NCBI RefSeq assembly: GCF_029961185.1 | Contig: NZ_JASBQQ010000013.1 | Location: forward strand, 1-64,000 | From: Albidovulum aestuarii | GTDB lineage: Bacteria > Pseudomonadota > Alphaproteobacteria > Rhodobacterales > Rhodobacteraceae | DNA length: 64,000 nucleotides | Direction: 5' to 3' | Shown here: positions 1-8,567 of the stretch, in pieces | How the letters are laid out: each line of letters begins with the position of its first letter | Numbering within the stretch: the first letter of the stretch is position 1 | Notes under the pieces: model-generated | The model's input: only the letters and a program-made list of their open reading frames with translations | Told to the model about the DNA's origin: nothing | Databases searched by the model: none | Made by a program: the position numbers and the translations under genes

Positions 1-89
1 TCCAGAGCCCCATCGCCTTCGAGCGAAAGGCCCGGGAAGTGAGCTAAACGCTCTCCACCAAAGCCGGGCAAGTCCAGGCTGACCCTGAG

Positions 90-821
90 GTGACACGGAG
101 CATTATGGCCAAGGCAACGACACCGGAGCAATGCCTGGAATGCGCGCGCCAGCGGATCGCCTGGCACAACTCGAACTGGAACACGCTTGGCTACGGCGTC
201 TGGGCACTTCGTGCGAAGCTACCGGATGGTTTGTCGTCGGAACCGATCATAGGCTGGTGTGGCCTGACCTCTACATCGCACGGGTCGACGCCGGAAATCC
301 TCTACGGCTTCGCGCGAAGCCATTGGGGTGGTGGACTGGCAACCGAGGCCGCACGCGCGACGATAGGCTGGGCCTTCGAACGCGCGATTTGTGACGGCAT
401 AGATGCGGTGATCTTCGGCCCTCTCAATCCGGGATCCTCCGCAGTCGTCGCCAAACTTGGCATGACGCGGACCGGCATGATGAAGTTCGAGGAGTTTCTA
501 CCCGACGAGCAACTTGGACGAGATGTTCTTGATTACGAAATCTGGCGGCTGGGAAATGGCGCCTGTCTGAGCTTTAGGTCGCTATTGTTCCAAGCACCAT
601 TCAAGGCCGGTCTTCTGGTGAGCGCCCGTGTTGCAGGCGAAGCCGCCACTCTGTCAGCCCTGCGGGATGCGGCACGCAGGCATCCTGATCGCGACGATAC
701 CGACGATGCCGAGATTGACCGCCTTGTTTCGGATGCGTTCGCGCGCGGTCTCAAGAACAGCGCGCTTGATGTTTTTCACATCTCCCGCTCGGACTGGAGC
801 GAAGGACGAGGCAGACCGTAA
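90..821 (+). CDS. GNAT N-acetyltransferase, N-terminus disrupted
   Basis: RimJ/RimL-type GNAT fold, expected to transfer acetyl from acetyl-CoA to an amine. The 'IIGWCGL' strand and the 'HWGGGLATEA' acetyl-CoA-binding region are clear. The frame opens at GTG 90 (ATG at 105), but it already reads 'QADPEVTRS', a motif that normally lies about 40 residues into the protein, and an in-frame TAA sits at 45-47. The missing part seems to continue in another frame upstream ('SELNALHQ' at about 38-61), so a frameshift near 60-72 is likely. About 80 residues follow the usual GNAT end and were not recognised. The frame is intact from 90 on, but the first strand and helix are missing, so activity is doubtful. 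Confidence 0.6.
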   Translation: MTRSIMAKATTPEQCLECARQRIAWHNSNWNTLGYGVWALRAKLPDGLSSEPIIGWCGLTSTSHGSTPEILYGFARSHWGGGLATEAARATIGWAFERAICDGIDAVIFGPLNPGSSAVVAKLGMTRTGMMKFEEFLPDEQLGRDVLDYEIWRLGNGACLSFRSLLFQAPFKAGLLVSARVAGEAATLSALRDAARRHPDRDDTDDAEIDRLVSDAFARGLKNSALDVFHISRSDWSEGRGRP

Positions 822-884
822 GGGGTGCGGCTGAACACGAAATCCAGGCGTGTTCTCCGGGTAAAAGCAGGCATCAGGGCGACT

Positions 885-2141
885 TCAGGCTTTTTCCAGC
901 TCAAACGCATCGTGGAGGGCCTGAACCGCAAGTTCCATGTACTTGCGGTCGATCAGCACCGAGACCTTGATCTCGGACGTGGCGATGACCTTGATGTTGA
1001 TGTTCTCGGCGGCCAGCGCCTTGAACATCTTTGCAGCGATGCCCGACTGAGAGCGCATGCCAATGCCCACGACCGAAACCTTGGCGGTCTCGGTATCGAC
1101 GACCAGATCATCGTAGTTGATCGACCCGGCAGCGCGGGCATCTTCCATCGCCTTCTTGGCGCGGGCGACCTGGTTCGTGGGGCAGGAGAAGGTCATGTCG
1201 GTCACCGCCATCGTGTGACCCTCATAGTTCTTTTCCGAGATGTTCTGGACGATCATGTCCACATTGATCCCGGCCTCGGCCAGCGGGCCGAAGATCGCGG
1301 CGGCGATGCCGGGGCGGTCCTCGACCGTCACCAGCGTGATCTTGGCTTCGTCGCGGCTATAGGCGACGCCAGAGACGGCTTTTGATTCCACGATTTCCTC
1401 CTCGTCGCAGACCAGGGTTCCGGAGTTTTCGTCGGTATCCTCGAACGAGGACAGGACCCGCAGGCGGACCTTGTAGCGCATCGCCAGTTCGACCGAGCGG
1501 GTCTGCAGGACCTTGGCACCCAGCGAGGCCAGTTCCAGCATTTCCTCGAATGCGATCTTCTCAAGCTTGCGGGCCTTCGAGGTGATGCGGGGATCGGTCG
1601 TATAGATCCCGTCCACATCGGTGTAGATGTCGCAGCGTTCCGCGTCAAAGGCCGCGGCGAAGGCGACGGCGGTGGTGTCCGAGCCACCCCGGCCGAGCGT
1701 GGTGATGCGGCCCTCTTCCGAGACGCCCTGAAAGCCCGCGACGACGGCAACCTTGAAGCCTTCGGCGAACTTGGCGTCGATATTCTCGCGCGGGATCGAA
1801 ACGAAGCGGGCGGCCGAATGGGCCGAAGTCGTGTTGATCGGCACCTGCCAGCCCTGCCAGCTGCGGGCGGGCACGTCCATTTCCTGCAGGCGAAGCGCCA
1901 TGAGACCGGCGGTCACGTTCTCACCGCTCGCCACTACGGCATCGTATTCGCGCGCGTCATAAAGGTGCGAGGTTTCCTCGACCCAGCCCACCAGCTCATT
2001 GGTCTTGCCGGACATGGCGGAGACGATGACGATCACGTCATAGCCACGCTCAACCTCGCGTTTGACCTTTTCGGCGGCATTGGCGATGCGGTCGAGATCG
2101 GCCACCGAGGTGCCGCCGAATTTCATCACGAGAAGCGGCAT
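885..2141 (-). CDS. lysC: Aspartate kinase
   Basis: Phosphorylates L-aspartate, the first step toward lysine, threonine, methionine and diaminopimelate. The 418-residue length is normal for a monofunctional, lysine/threonine-sensitive aspartokinase. The amino-acid-kinase domain fills about residues 3-230 and starts with 'KFGGTSV'; 'GRGGSDTTA' marks the substrate/nucleotide region. Two ACT domains fill the C-terminal 150 residues. The ATG at 2141 is used; ATG at 2126 is an alternative. It follows the NTF2-like gene on the same strand after 85 bases. The long plus-strand frames opposite are GC-rich shadows. dapF, later in the same pathway, is at 48.4 kb. Confidence 0.97.
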   Translation of the reverse strand: MPLLVMKFGGTSVADLDRIANAAEKVKREVERGYDVIVIVSAMSGKTNELVGWVEETSHLYDAREYDAVVASGENVTAGLMALRLQEMDVPARSWQGWQVPINTTSAHSAARFVSIPRENIDAKFAEGFKVAVVAGFQGVSEEGRITTLGRGGSDTTAVAFAAAFDAERCDIYTDVDGIYTTDPRITSKARKLEKIAFEEMLELASLGAKVLQTRSVELAMRYKVRLRVLSSFEDTDENSGTLVCDEEEIVESKAVSGVAYSRDEAKITLVTVEDRPGIAAAIFGPLAEAGINVDMIVQNISEKNYEGHTMAVTDMTFSCPTNQVARAKKAMEDARAAGSINYDDLVVDTETAKVSVVGIGMRSQSGIAAKMFKALAAENINIKVIATSEIKVSVLIDRKYMELAVQALHDAFELEKA

Positions 2142-2226
2142 TCCGGCCCCCCTGTCGCGCCCGAGTCAAAGTCCGGCGCTTCTTATGCGGGCGGGGGGAC
2201 GAGGGCAAGGGGCGATGGCGACCGCG

Positions 2227-2601
2227 CTACTCTTCGGCCAATGGCGGGTCGTCGGCCACGAGGCAGCAATGACTGATGCGCCAGCCATCGGCTTCGCGCC
2301 GAAGAATACTCAGCGATTTTCCGTCACCGGTCATGTCGCCTTCGGAATAAGTCACGAGGCACCAGCCGGTGTCACCCTCGCAGCCCGCCTCGATCACGGT
2401 CAGGGTCTTGCCGTTGCCGCCATCGCCGGTCCAGTCCCGGTGCAGCTCCTCGATGGCGGCCCGCCCCCGGGCCTCGGGCGCATAGGGCGAGAGAAGCCGG
2501 GCATCATCGGTGAAGCAGTCCGCGCAGCCCGCCGCGTCACCGGCGCGATAGGCCGATGCCATGCGGTCAAACAGGGCCTGCGCTTCGTCCTGAAATGCCA
2601 T
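2227..2601 (-). CDS. NTF2/SnoaL-like protein (DUF4440 type)
   Basis: A 124-residue single-domain protein with the cone-shaped NTF2 pattern: 'LFDRMASAYRAGDAAGCADCF' pattern helices first, then 'DDARLLSPYAPEARG' and a C-terminal sheet ending 'WRISHCCLV'. Such proteins are small binding or isomerase-like modules, and no substrate can be read from the sequence. The start ATG at 2601 is preceded by an AAGGACGG ribosome-binding site. It lies 26 bases after the SDR gene and before lysC on the same strand, so the three may share a transcript, although nothing links it to lysine synthesis. Confidence 0.75.
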   Translation of the reverse strand: MAFQDEAQALFDRMASAYRAGDAAGCADCFTDDARLLSPYAPEARGRAAIEELHRDWTGDGGNGKTLTVIEAGCEGDTGWCLVTYSEGDMTGDGKSLSILRREADGWRISHCCLVADDPPLAEE

Positions 2602-2627
2602 GCTTCACCGTCCTTTGCCCCAAGGTT

Positions 2628-3269
2628 TCAGAACGGGATAGCACGGCCTGCATAATCTTCAAAACAGCCGGTCGTGGCCGGGCTGAGCGCATCGAACCGG
2701 GCCATGAGGCCGCTGGCCGAGGTCTCCATGTCGATATCGGCGCCCGAACCGCCCATATCCGTGCGGACCCAGCCCGGATGGTAGATGCCGACGGCGATGC
2801 CGTCGGGTTTCAGGTCCACGGCCAGATTGCGGCCGAGATTGAGCGCCGCGGCCTTTGAGGCGCGGTAGATGTAGCTGCCGCCGGGCGCGCGGGTATCGGA
2901 GGCCATGATGGAAGAGAGGATGGCGATCCTGCCCTTTGCAATGCGCAGGTTCGGCAGCAATGCCTGCACGGTCAGGAACACCCCCGTGACATTGGCTGCG
3001 AAGGTGGCGGCCCACATGTCCGCAGGATAGCCCGAAGGCAGGGGCTGCCCCTTGTCGAGATAGACCCCGGCATTGCAGACGAGAAGGTCGAGCGGTGCGG
3101 GTCCGACCGCATCGGCCATCGCGCGCACGGAATCCGGATCGGTGACATCCAGCGGCAGGAGCCCGCCAGTCTTGCGTGCCGTGCCCGTGACCGCATCACC
3201 GCGCGCGCTGTAGGCATCGAAAAGCGCCCGTCCGATCCCCCGGTTCGCGCCGGTGATGAGAATACGCAT
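2628..3269 (-). CDS. Short-chain dehydrogenase/reductase
   Basis: Classical SDR, 213 residues, an NAD(P)-dependent oxidoreductase of unknown substrate. The cofactor motif 'TGANRGIG' is at residues 6-13; 'CNAG' follows, and the catalytic set is the Ser of 'LSSIM' plus Tyr and Lys of 'YRASK'. The open frame begins at a GTG at 3281, but that GTG overlaps the GGAGG ribosome-binding site of the ATG at 3269, which starts directly with 'MRILITGANRG', so 3269 is chosen. A stem-loop repeat lies immediately upstream and its tail merges into the ribosome-binding site. Confidence 0.88.
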   Translation of the reverse strand: MRILITGANRGIGRALFDAYSARGDAVTGTARKTGGLLPLDVTDPDSVRAMADAVGPAPLDLLVCNAGVYLDKGQPLPSGYPADMWAATFAANVTGVFLTVQALLPNLRIAKGRIAILSSIMASDTRAPGGSYIYRASKAAALNLGRNLAVDLKPDGIAVGIYHPGWVRTDMGGSGADIDMETSASGLMARFDALSPATTGCFEDYAGRAIPF

Positions 3270-3280
3270 GGTCGCCTCCA

Positions 3281-3351
3281 CTTTCTGTCGGAAAATACTC
3301 TCGGGGGTGAGCCCCGGATTTTATCCGGGGCGAGGGGGCAGAAAGCCCCCT
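3281..3351 (-). repeat. Intergenic palindromic repeat, copy A
   Basis: Two perfect hairpins in tandem: a 9-bp stem with a 3-base loop at 3311-3331 and a 6-bp GGGGGC/GCCCCC stem at 3334-3350. On the minus strand they are followed by a tail reading GAGTATTTTCCGACAGAAAG (3281-3300), almost identical to the tail of copy B at 6841-6860. Here the element lies between DUF1178 and the SDR gene, with the SDR ribosome-binding site directly after the tail. Confidence 0.75.
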
Positions 3352-3356
3352 TACTG

Positions 3357-3788
3357 TCAGTTCGCCTTGCGCGCAGGCAGGAATGGCAGGGGGGCGACCG
3401 GGATGCCGTCCTCGATCAGGCTTTTCGCCTCTTCGATCTTCGCCTCGCCATAGATCGAGCGTTCGGGGGCATCACCTGCATGCATCGCGCGGGCCTCGGC
3501 GGCGAAGTTCAGGCCGACATAATCGGAATTCGCCTCGATCTGGCGGCGCATCTGGGCGACGGCCTCTTCCATCTTGTTGGCGGGTTTCGTGATCGTGGGC
3601 GCCTCGGGCTTCGCTGCCTTGCGCGCGGGCCGGACCGAGGGCGCCATCAGCGTCTTGGTCACCTTTCCCGATCCGCAGACCGCGCAGGCCACATGGCCGG
3701 CCGACTGGAGCCGGTCGAAGGCCTCGGCCGACTGGAACCAGCTTTCAAAGCCATGCCCATCGGCGCAGTTGAGCGTGTAGCGGATCAT
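3357..3788 (-). CDS. DUF1178 family protein
   Basis: A 143-residue protein matching the DUF1178 pattern: N-terminal 'MIRYTLNCADGHGFESWF', then a 'CAVCG' knuckle near residue 36 with 'TKTLMAPSV' after it, as in zinc-ribbon-like proteins. The C-terminal half is charged and helical. Function is unknown for the family. It lies 50 bases downstream of the Nudix gene on the same strand and is probably transcribed with it. The ATG at 3788 is the only sensible start. Confidence 0.85.
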   Translation of the reverse strand: MIRYTLNCADGHGFESWFQSAEAFDRLQSAGHVACAVCGSGKVTKTLMAPSVRPARKAAKPEAPTITKPANKMEEAVAQMRRQIEANSDYVGLNFAAEARAMHAGDAPERSIYGEAKIEEAKSLIEDGIPVAPLPFLPARKAN

Positions 3789-3838
3789 CGGGTCACCCTA
3801 CGGAATCATCGCTCTATGTGGTCAGTTTACAGGAAAAA

Positions 3839-4366
3839 TCAAGCTTTTCCGGGGCGCGGGCAGTTCAATTTCGTCGGATCGAAGCTGGCCAGAAGATCCT
3901 GCAATTCGGGTTCATCCACCCGGGCTGCCGCCTTTTTCGGCGAGAACCACTTGAGTTTTCGCTGGCCCTTTTCGGGGAAGTCGGAGACGAGCTTGGCGAC
4001 TTCCATCGGAAAGACCGAGACGACGACCGGCTGCTTTGAGCCGTCATCCATCACTTTGTCATAGGTGAAAAGACCTGCGCAGTCGGGGCAGAGATAACCC
4101 TTGGCTCCAGCTTCCTCGAAGGCTTCGATTTCGGCCGCTTCGGCGTCGGTCTTGCCCTTCATCGGCCAGCCTTTGGGGATCACCCAGCGCCCGGTGTCGC
4201 GGCTGGTGATCAGAAGGATTCTGGCGCCTTCCTTTTTTGTCACCCTGTAGCAAAGGGCGGCGAACTGTGTCGCGGCCTTGCCCGAGGCATGGGTCTTGTC
4301 GTCGAGTTCTTTCATGGACTGCCCGGGGCCTGTTCGTTCCCCGGTCCCTTTGTCGAAACCTGCCAT
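3839..4366 (-). CDS. Nudix hydrolase family protein with degenerate Nudix box
   Basis: A 175-residue protein resembling DIPP-type Nudix hydrolases, which cleave nucleoside-diphosphate-linked compounds. The fold signature 'WVIPKGWPMKG' precedes the Nudix helix, and 'FEEAGA' supplies the paired metal-binding glutamates. Against the consensus G-x5-E-x7-R-E-U-x-E-E-x-G-U, the first Glu is Lys and the Arg is Ile; the other positions fit. The N-terminal 30 residues are polar and probably disordered. DUF1178 follows on the same strand. Substrate and even activity are open. Confidence 0.82.
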   Translation of the reverse strand: MAGFDKGTGERTGPGQSMKELDDKTHASGKAATQFAALCYRVTKKEGARILLITSRDTGRWVIPKGWPMKGKTDAEAAEIEAFEEAGAKGYLCPDCAGLFTYDKVMDDGSKQPVVVSVFPMEVAKLVSDFPEKGQRKLKWFSPKKAAARVDEPELQDLLASFDPTKLNCPRPGKA

Positions 4367-4429
4367 ACATTCCCATTCTTTCGAGGGAACTGGGCCAAAT
4401 TTAGCACGGAAAGTGGCGACATGCCAGTT

Positions 4430-5401
4430 TCAGGGCAAGGGGGTCTCGCCCGTGAGGATCGCGGCGAACTTGCCGCTGTCGATATTGCCGCCCGAAAGGA
4501 TCAGGCCGACCCGTTTTCCGGCCATCCGGTCGCGTTCGGACATGAGCGCAGCGAGACCGGCCGCGCCGGCACCCTCGGCTACGTTGTGGGTGTCGGCGAA
4601 GTAGGAGCGGACGGCTTCGGCGATCCCGGTCTCGCTGACGGTGACAATGCGCGCCGCGCCGGGTCCGTAGATGGCAAGGGCCTCGGCCACGGGAACGCGC
4701 ACCGCCATGCCATCGGCAAAGGTCGCGGCCGAGTTGGTGGCGACCGGGCGGCCCGCTTCGACGGAAAGCTTCGCGCCGGGGGCCGTCTCCGCCACGACGC
4801 CGATCGCTTCGAACGACAGCCCCAGCGCGTCACGTGCCGCGATCACACCGCAGATGCCCGAGCCACAGCCGATCGGTACGTAAACCGCATCGAGAGGCGG
4901 GGCGGCGCGGAAGAACTCCAAGCCATAGGTCGCGACACCGCGCACGAGTTCGCGGTGGAAGGGCGGCACGGGGAAGAGGCCCTCGGATGTCGCGACACGC
5001 ATCGCTTCGTCCTTGGCCGCATCGAAATCCTCGCCATGCTCGCGCAGGTCGGCGCCAAAGGCCCGCATTGCCGCATTCTTCTCGACCGAGTTGCCGCGTG
5101 GCACATAGACTACCGCCCGCAGCCCGGCTCTTGTCGCGGCTCGCGCCTGTGCCTGCCCGTGATTGCCACGCGTCGCGGTGATGATGCCGGGGCAATCGGG
5201 ATGGGCGCGTTTCAGCCAGTCTATGAAAGTGATCGCGCCGCGCGCCTTGAAAGCGCCGATGGGGCCGTGATTTTCGTGCTTCACCCAGACCTCGGCCCCG
5301 GTGCGGGCCGCAAGTTGCGGCCAGGCATATTGCGGGGTGGGCGCCATGTGGCGGTGGACAAGTTCCGCTGCGGCGTCGAGTTCGGGAAGGGTGAATTGCA
5401 T
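4430..5401 (-). CDS. PLP-dependent threonine/serine dehydratase family protein
   Basis: Fold-type II PLP enzyme of 323 residues, predicted to deaminate L-threonine, L-serine or 3-hydroxyaspartate-like substrates. The Schiff-base lysine is K52 in 'GAFKARGA'; 'RGNHGQ' is the substrate loop, 'GCGSG' binds the PLP phosphate, and 'SGGN' is near the C-terminus. There is no C-terminal ACT domain, so it is a catabolic rather than an isoleucine-inhibited biosynthetic type. It starts 11 bases after waaA on the same strand. The exact amino acid cannot be assigned from sequence alone. Confidence 0.88.
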   Translation of the reverse strand: MQFTLPELDAAAELVHRHMAPTPQYAWPQLAARTGAEVWVKHENHGPIGAFKARGAITFIDWLKRAHPDCPGIITATRGNHGQAQARAATRAGLRAVVYVPRGNSVEKNAAMRAFGADLREHGEDFDAAKDEAMRVATSEGLFPVPPFHRELVRGVATYGLEFFRAAPPLDAVYVPIGCGSGICGVIAARDALGLSFEAIGVVAETAPGAKLSVEAGRPVATNSAATFADGMAVRVPVAEALAIYGPGAARIVTVSETGIAEAVRSYFADTHNVAEGAGAAGLAALMSERDRMAGKRVGLILSGGNIDSGKFAAILTGETPLP

Positions 5402-5412
5402 GGTGACTCCGG

Positions 5413-6651
5413 TCAGCCCGCAAGGTCCGGCAGACCGATGGCGCGGGCGAGGTCGGTGTAGAAAGGATCAAGGCTGGCGTCCGCCGCAAGCCCGGCCAGA
5501 GCGCCGGTCGCGCGATGGGCAAGATCCGCCTGCCTGTCAGGAGCGGTGAGGCTCAGGATGGCCGCGGTCAGGTCCTCCGCCGTCTTCACCTCCACCGACC
5601 CGCCTGCCTGTCGCAGAGCGTCATAGGCCGGGGCGGAGTTTGCGGTGTGGGGACCGTGCAGGATCGCCGAGCCATGGGCGGCGGGTTCAAAGGGCGTGTG
5701 GCCGCCATGATCGACGAGTGAACCGCCGACAAGTGTCATGCCGGCCGCGGCGTACCAGCGGTCCATTTCGCCCATCGTGTCAGCGTGGTAGATGACCGTC
5801 ACGGGTGTCGGCGCGTCACCCCGCGAACGGGTCGCGTGAGAGAGGCCGGACGCGGCGATCAGGCGCTCTACCTGATCCCGGCGGCGGGGATGGCGGGGGG
5901 CGAGGATGAGGCGCAGGTCAGGGCGTTCGGCATGGGCTTTGGCGAACGCCGTAAGAACGACTTCTTCCTCGCCCTCATGGGTCGAGGCAGCCAGGAGGGT
6001 CGTCGCGCGGGGGAAGGGCAGGCCCGCCTCAGCGTTTGCGGCTTTTGCGGCGGATTTCAGATTGGCGACGGGGCCGATGCGGTCGGACCGAAGACCAAGT
6101 GCGCGGAACCTTGCCTCGGAGGCCGCGTCCTGGGCCGAGAGGAAGTGGATGCTCTGCATGACCTGCCTGGCGAGGCCGGGCACGCGCCCCCAGTTCCGCG
6201 CGCTGCCGGCCGACATCCTGGCGCCAATGACGAAGACCGGTATGCCGCGCGCTGCGCAGGCGGTCAGCCGCTCGGGCCAGAGCTCGTTCTCGACGACGAT
6301 CAGCGCAGCGGGGCGCATGGTGTCAAGGAAGCGGTGGACGGGGCCGGGCATGTCGACCGGCGCGAGGATCGCGTCGTGCCCCCAGTTCTGGGCCAGCGCC
6401 CGGGCGGTATCGCTGTTGGTGGTGATCAGAAGGCGCAGCTCCGGCGCGCGGGCCTTTAGCGTCTCGATTACTGTGCGCGCCGAAGTCAGTTCGCCATTCG
6501 AGGCGGCATGCAACCAGAGGAGCGGTCCAGCCCCGTCGCGCGCGGCCAGTCGCCCCATCCGTTCGGCATATGCAGTCCACCGGGCCGAGATGGCCAGCCG
6601 GAGCGCATAGGCGGAGAGCAGGATCCGGGCGAGGAGGCGGTAGAAAAACAC
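5413..6651 (-). CDS. waaA: 3-deoxy-D-manno-octulosonic acid transferase
   Basis: Adds Kdo from CMP-Kdo to lipid IV-A at the inner membrane, making the first core sugars of LPS. Its 412 residues match glycosyltransferase family 30. An N-terminal hydrophobic segment (residues 2-22) anchors it. 'WLHAASNGE' holds the family's catalytic Glu; 'VVENELWP' ends the N-terminal Rossmann domain; and 'GGSLVDHGGHTPFEPA' is the C-terminal donor-binding loop. ATG at 6651. The downstream dehydratase gene is only 11 bases away, but a functional link is not obvious. Confidence 0.93.
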   Translation of the reverse strand: MFFYRLLARILLSAYALRLAISARWTAYAERMGRLAARDGAGPLLWLHAASNGELTSARTVIETLKARAPELRLLITTNSDTARALAQNWGHDAILAPVDMPGPVHRFLDTMRPAALIVVENELWPERLTACAARGIPVFVIGARMSAGSARNWGRVPGLARQVMQSIHFLSAQDAASEARFRALGLRSDRIGPVANLKSAAKAANAEAGLPFPRATTLLAASTHEGEEEVVLTAFAKAHAERPDLRLILAPRHPRRRDQVERLIAASGLSHATRSRGDAPTPVTVIYHADTMGEMDRWYAAAGMTLVGGSLVDHGGHTPFEPAAHGSAILHGPHTANSAPAYDALRQAGGSVEVKTAEDLTAAILSLTAPDRQADLAHRATGALAGLAADASLDPFYTDLARAIGLPDLAG

Positions 6652-6787
6652 GAGAGTGCCGGGTCAGTTGCGGTTGGCAGCGACCAGACCAGAAGGGGCG
6701 TGCTGAAGCAAGGGGGGCGGGTCCCGGCGGTTTAACGGGTGGACCGCATGTCCGGGCTCCTTCCTTTAGGGCTGTGGGTTCGGGCTT

Positions 6788-6862
6788 CGCCCCGGCTTGC
6801 GCCGGGGCGATCCGCCGGGGGCTTTGCCCCCGGACCCCCAGAGTATTTTCGGACAGAAAGTG
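6788..6862 (+). repeat. Intergenic palindromic repeat, copy B
   Basis: Two perfect hairpins: a 9-bp stem with loop TTGC at 6788-6809, and an 8-bp CCGGGGGC/GCCCCCGG stem with loop TTT at 6815-6833. The tail GAGTATTTTCGGACAGAAAG at 6841-6860 differs by one base from copy A. It sits in the 217-base gap between the hutU stop (6869) and the waaA start (6651). That is 3' of hutU, where it could act as a transcript-end or mRNA-stability element. Apart from the element, the gap shows no gene. Confidence 0.75.
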
Positions 6863-6868
6863 AAGGGA

Positions 6869-8557
6869 TCAGGTTCCGAGGATCGTCGGGAGTTTGAGCC
6901 CGTGTTCCCTCGCGCAGTCCTTTGCAATGTCATAGCCCGCGTCGGCATGGCGCCAGACGCCGGAAGCGGGGTCGTTCCAGAGAACGCGTTCGAGGCGTTT
7001 GGCGGCTTCGGGTGTTCCGTCGGCGACGATGACGACGCCTGAATGCTGGCTGAACCCCATGCCGACGCCGCCACCGTGATGGAGGCTGACCCAGGTGGCG
7101 CCCGAGGCGGTGTTGACGAGGGCGTTCAGGAGCGGCCAGTCGGAGACGGCGTCGGAGCCGTCCTTCATGGCCTCGGTCTCGCGGTTGGGGCTGGCGACGG
7201 AGCCGCTGTCGAGGTGGTCGCGGCCGATGACGATCGGGGCCTTGAGTTCACCACTTGCGACCATCTCGTTGAACATCAGCCCGGCGCGGTGCCGGTCGCC
7301 GAGGCCGATCCAGCAGATGCGGGCGGGGAGACCCTGAAAGGCGATGCGTTCGGCCGCCATGTCGAGCCAGCGGTGGAGGTGATGGTTCTCGGGGAAGAGT
7401 TTCTTCATCGCGGCATCGGTTTTCGCGATGTCCTCCGGGTCACCGGAAAGCGCCACCCAGCGGAAGGGGCCGATGCCCTTGCAGAAAAGGGGGCGGATAT
7501 AGGCGGGGACGAAGCCGGGGAAGGCGAAGGCGTTGTGGAGTCCTTCTTCTTTGGCGACTTGCCGGATGTTGTTGCCATAGTCGACCGTGGGCACGCCTAC
7601 CTCGTGGAATTCGACCATCGCGGCCACGTGTTTCTTCATCGACGCGCGGGCTTCGCGTTCGACGCGCTTCGGATCACTTTCCTGCGCCGCGCGCCATTCG
7701 GCGACGGTCCAGCCCAAGGGCAGATAGCCGTGGACCGGATCATGGGCCGAGGTCTGGTCGGTGACGATATCAGGACGCGGACCGCCTGCCTTCATGCGGG
7801 CGGCGAGTTCGGGAACGATATCGGCGGCGTTGCCGAGAAGGCCAACCGACTTCGCCTCGCCCGCCTTTGTCCATTTGTCGATCAGCGCGAGGGCCTCGTC
7901 GAGGGTGCGCGCCTTTTCGTCGAGGTACTTTGTGCGCAGTCGGAAATCGATCCGGGTTTCGTCGCATTCCACGGCGAGGCAGGAGGCGCCGGCGAAGACG
8001 GCGGCCAGCGGCTGGGCTCCGCCCATACCGCCGAGGCCTGCGGTGAGGATCCACTTGCCCTTCAGGTCGCCGCCATAGTGCTGGCGTCCGGCTTCGGCGA
8101 AGGTCTCATAAGTGCCCTGAACGATGCCCTGCGTGCCGATATAGATCCACGATCCGGCCGTCATCTGGCCGTACATCATCAAGCCCTTGCGATCGAGCTC
8201 GTTGAAATGTTCCCAGGTGGCCCAATGCGGCACAAGGTTGGAATTGGCGATGAGCACGCGGGGGGCATCGGCATGGGTCTTCACGACTGCGACGGGGCGG
8301 CCGGACTGGACCAGCAGGGTCTCATCCGCCTCAAGCTCTTTCAGGCTCGCGACGATGCGGTCGAAATCGCCCCATGACCGCGCGGCGCGGCCGATGCCGC
8401 CATAGACGACAAGCTCATGCGGGTTCTCGGCTACGTCCGGATGCAGGTTGTTCATCAGCATCCGGAGGGGGGCCTCCGTCAGCCAGCTCTTGGCGTTCAG
8501 CTCGGTGCCGGTGGGCGGGAAGATGTCGCGGGTGTTCTTGCGGTCGAGGTCGAGCAT
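6869..8557 (-). CDS. hutU: Urocanate hydratase
   Basis: Converts urocanate to 4-imidazolone-5-propanoate using tightly bound NAD+, the second step of histidine breakdown in the cytoplasm. The 562-residue length is typical. It begins '[17 protein letters not shown]' and carries the NAD-binding '[11 protein letters not shown]' segment near residue 170 and the conserved 'HHGGGVGMG' near residue 490. The ATG at 8557 follows an AGGAGG site. It is the last gene of the minus-strand hutI-hutH-hutG-hutU run, 10 bases after hutG, followed by the palindromic repeat at 6.8 kb. Confidence 0.97.
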   Translation of the reverse strand: MLDLDRKNTRDIFPPTGTELNAKSWLTEAPLRMLMNNLHPDVAENPHELVVYGGIGRAARSWGDFDRIVASLKELEADETLLVQSGRPVAVVKTHADAPRVLIANSNLVPHWATWEHFNELDRKGLMMYGQMTAGSWIYIGTQGIVQGTYETFAEAGRQHYGGDLKGKWILTAGLGGMGGAQPLAAVFAGASCLAVECDETRIDFRLRTKYLDEKARTLDEALALIDKWTKAGEAKSVGLLGNAADIVPELAARMKAGGPRPDIVTDQTSAHDPVHGYLPLGWTVAEWRAAQESDPKRVEREARASMKKHVAAMVEFHEVGVPTVDYGNNIRQVAKEEGLHNAFAFPGFVPAYIRPLFCKGIGPFRWVALSGDPEDIAKTDAAMKKLFPENHHLHRWLDMAAERIAFQGLPARICWIGLGDRHRAGLMFNEMVASGELKAPIVIGRDHLDSGSVASPNRETEAMKDGSDAVSDWPLLNALVNTASGATWVSLHHGGGVGMGFSQHSGVVIVADGTPEAAKRLERVLWNDPASGVWRHADAGYDIAKDCAREHGLKLPTILGT

Positions 8558-8567
8558 GTGGCCTCCT

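Noticed and set aside
7043-8377. 444-residue frame antisense to hutU
   Set aside because: Same shadow pattern; hutU on the other strand has complete family motifs.
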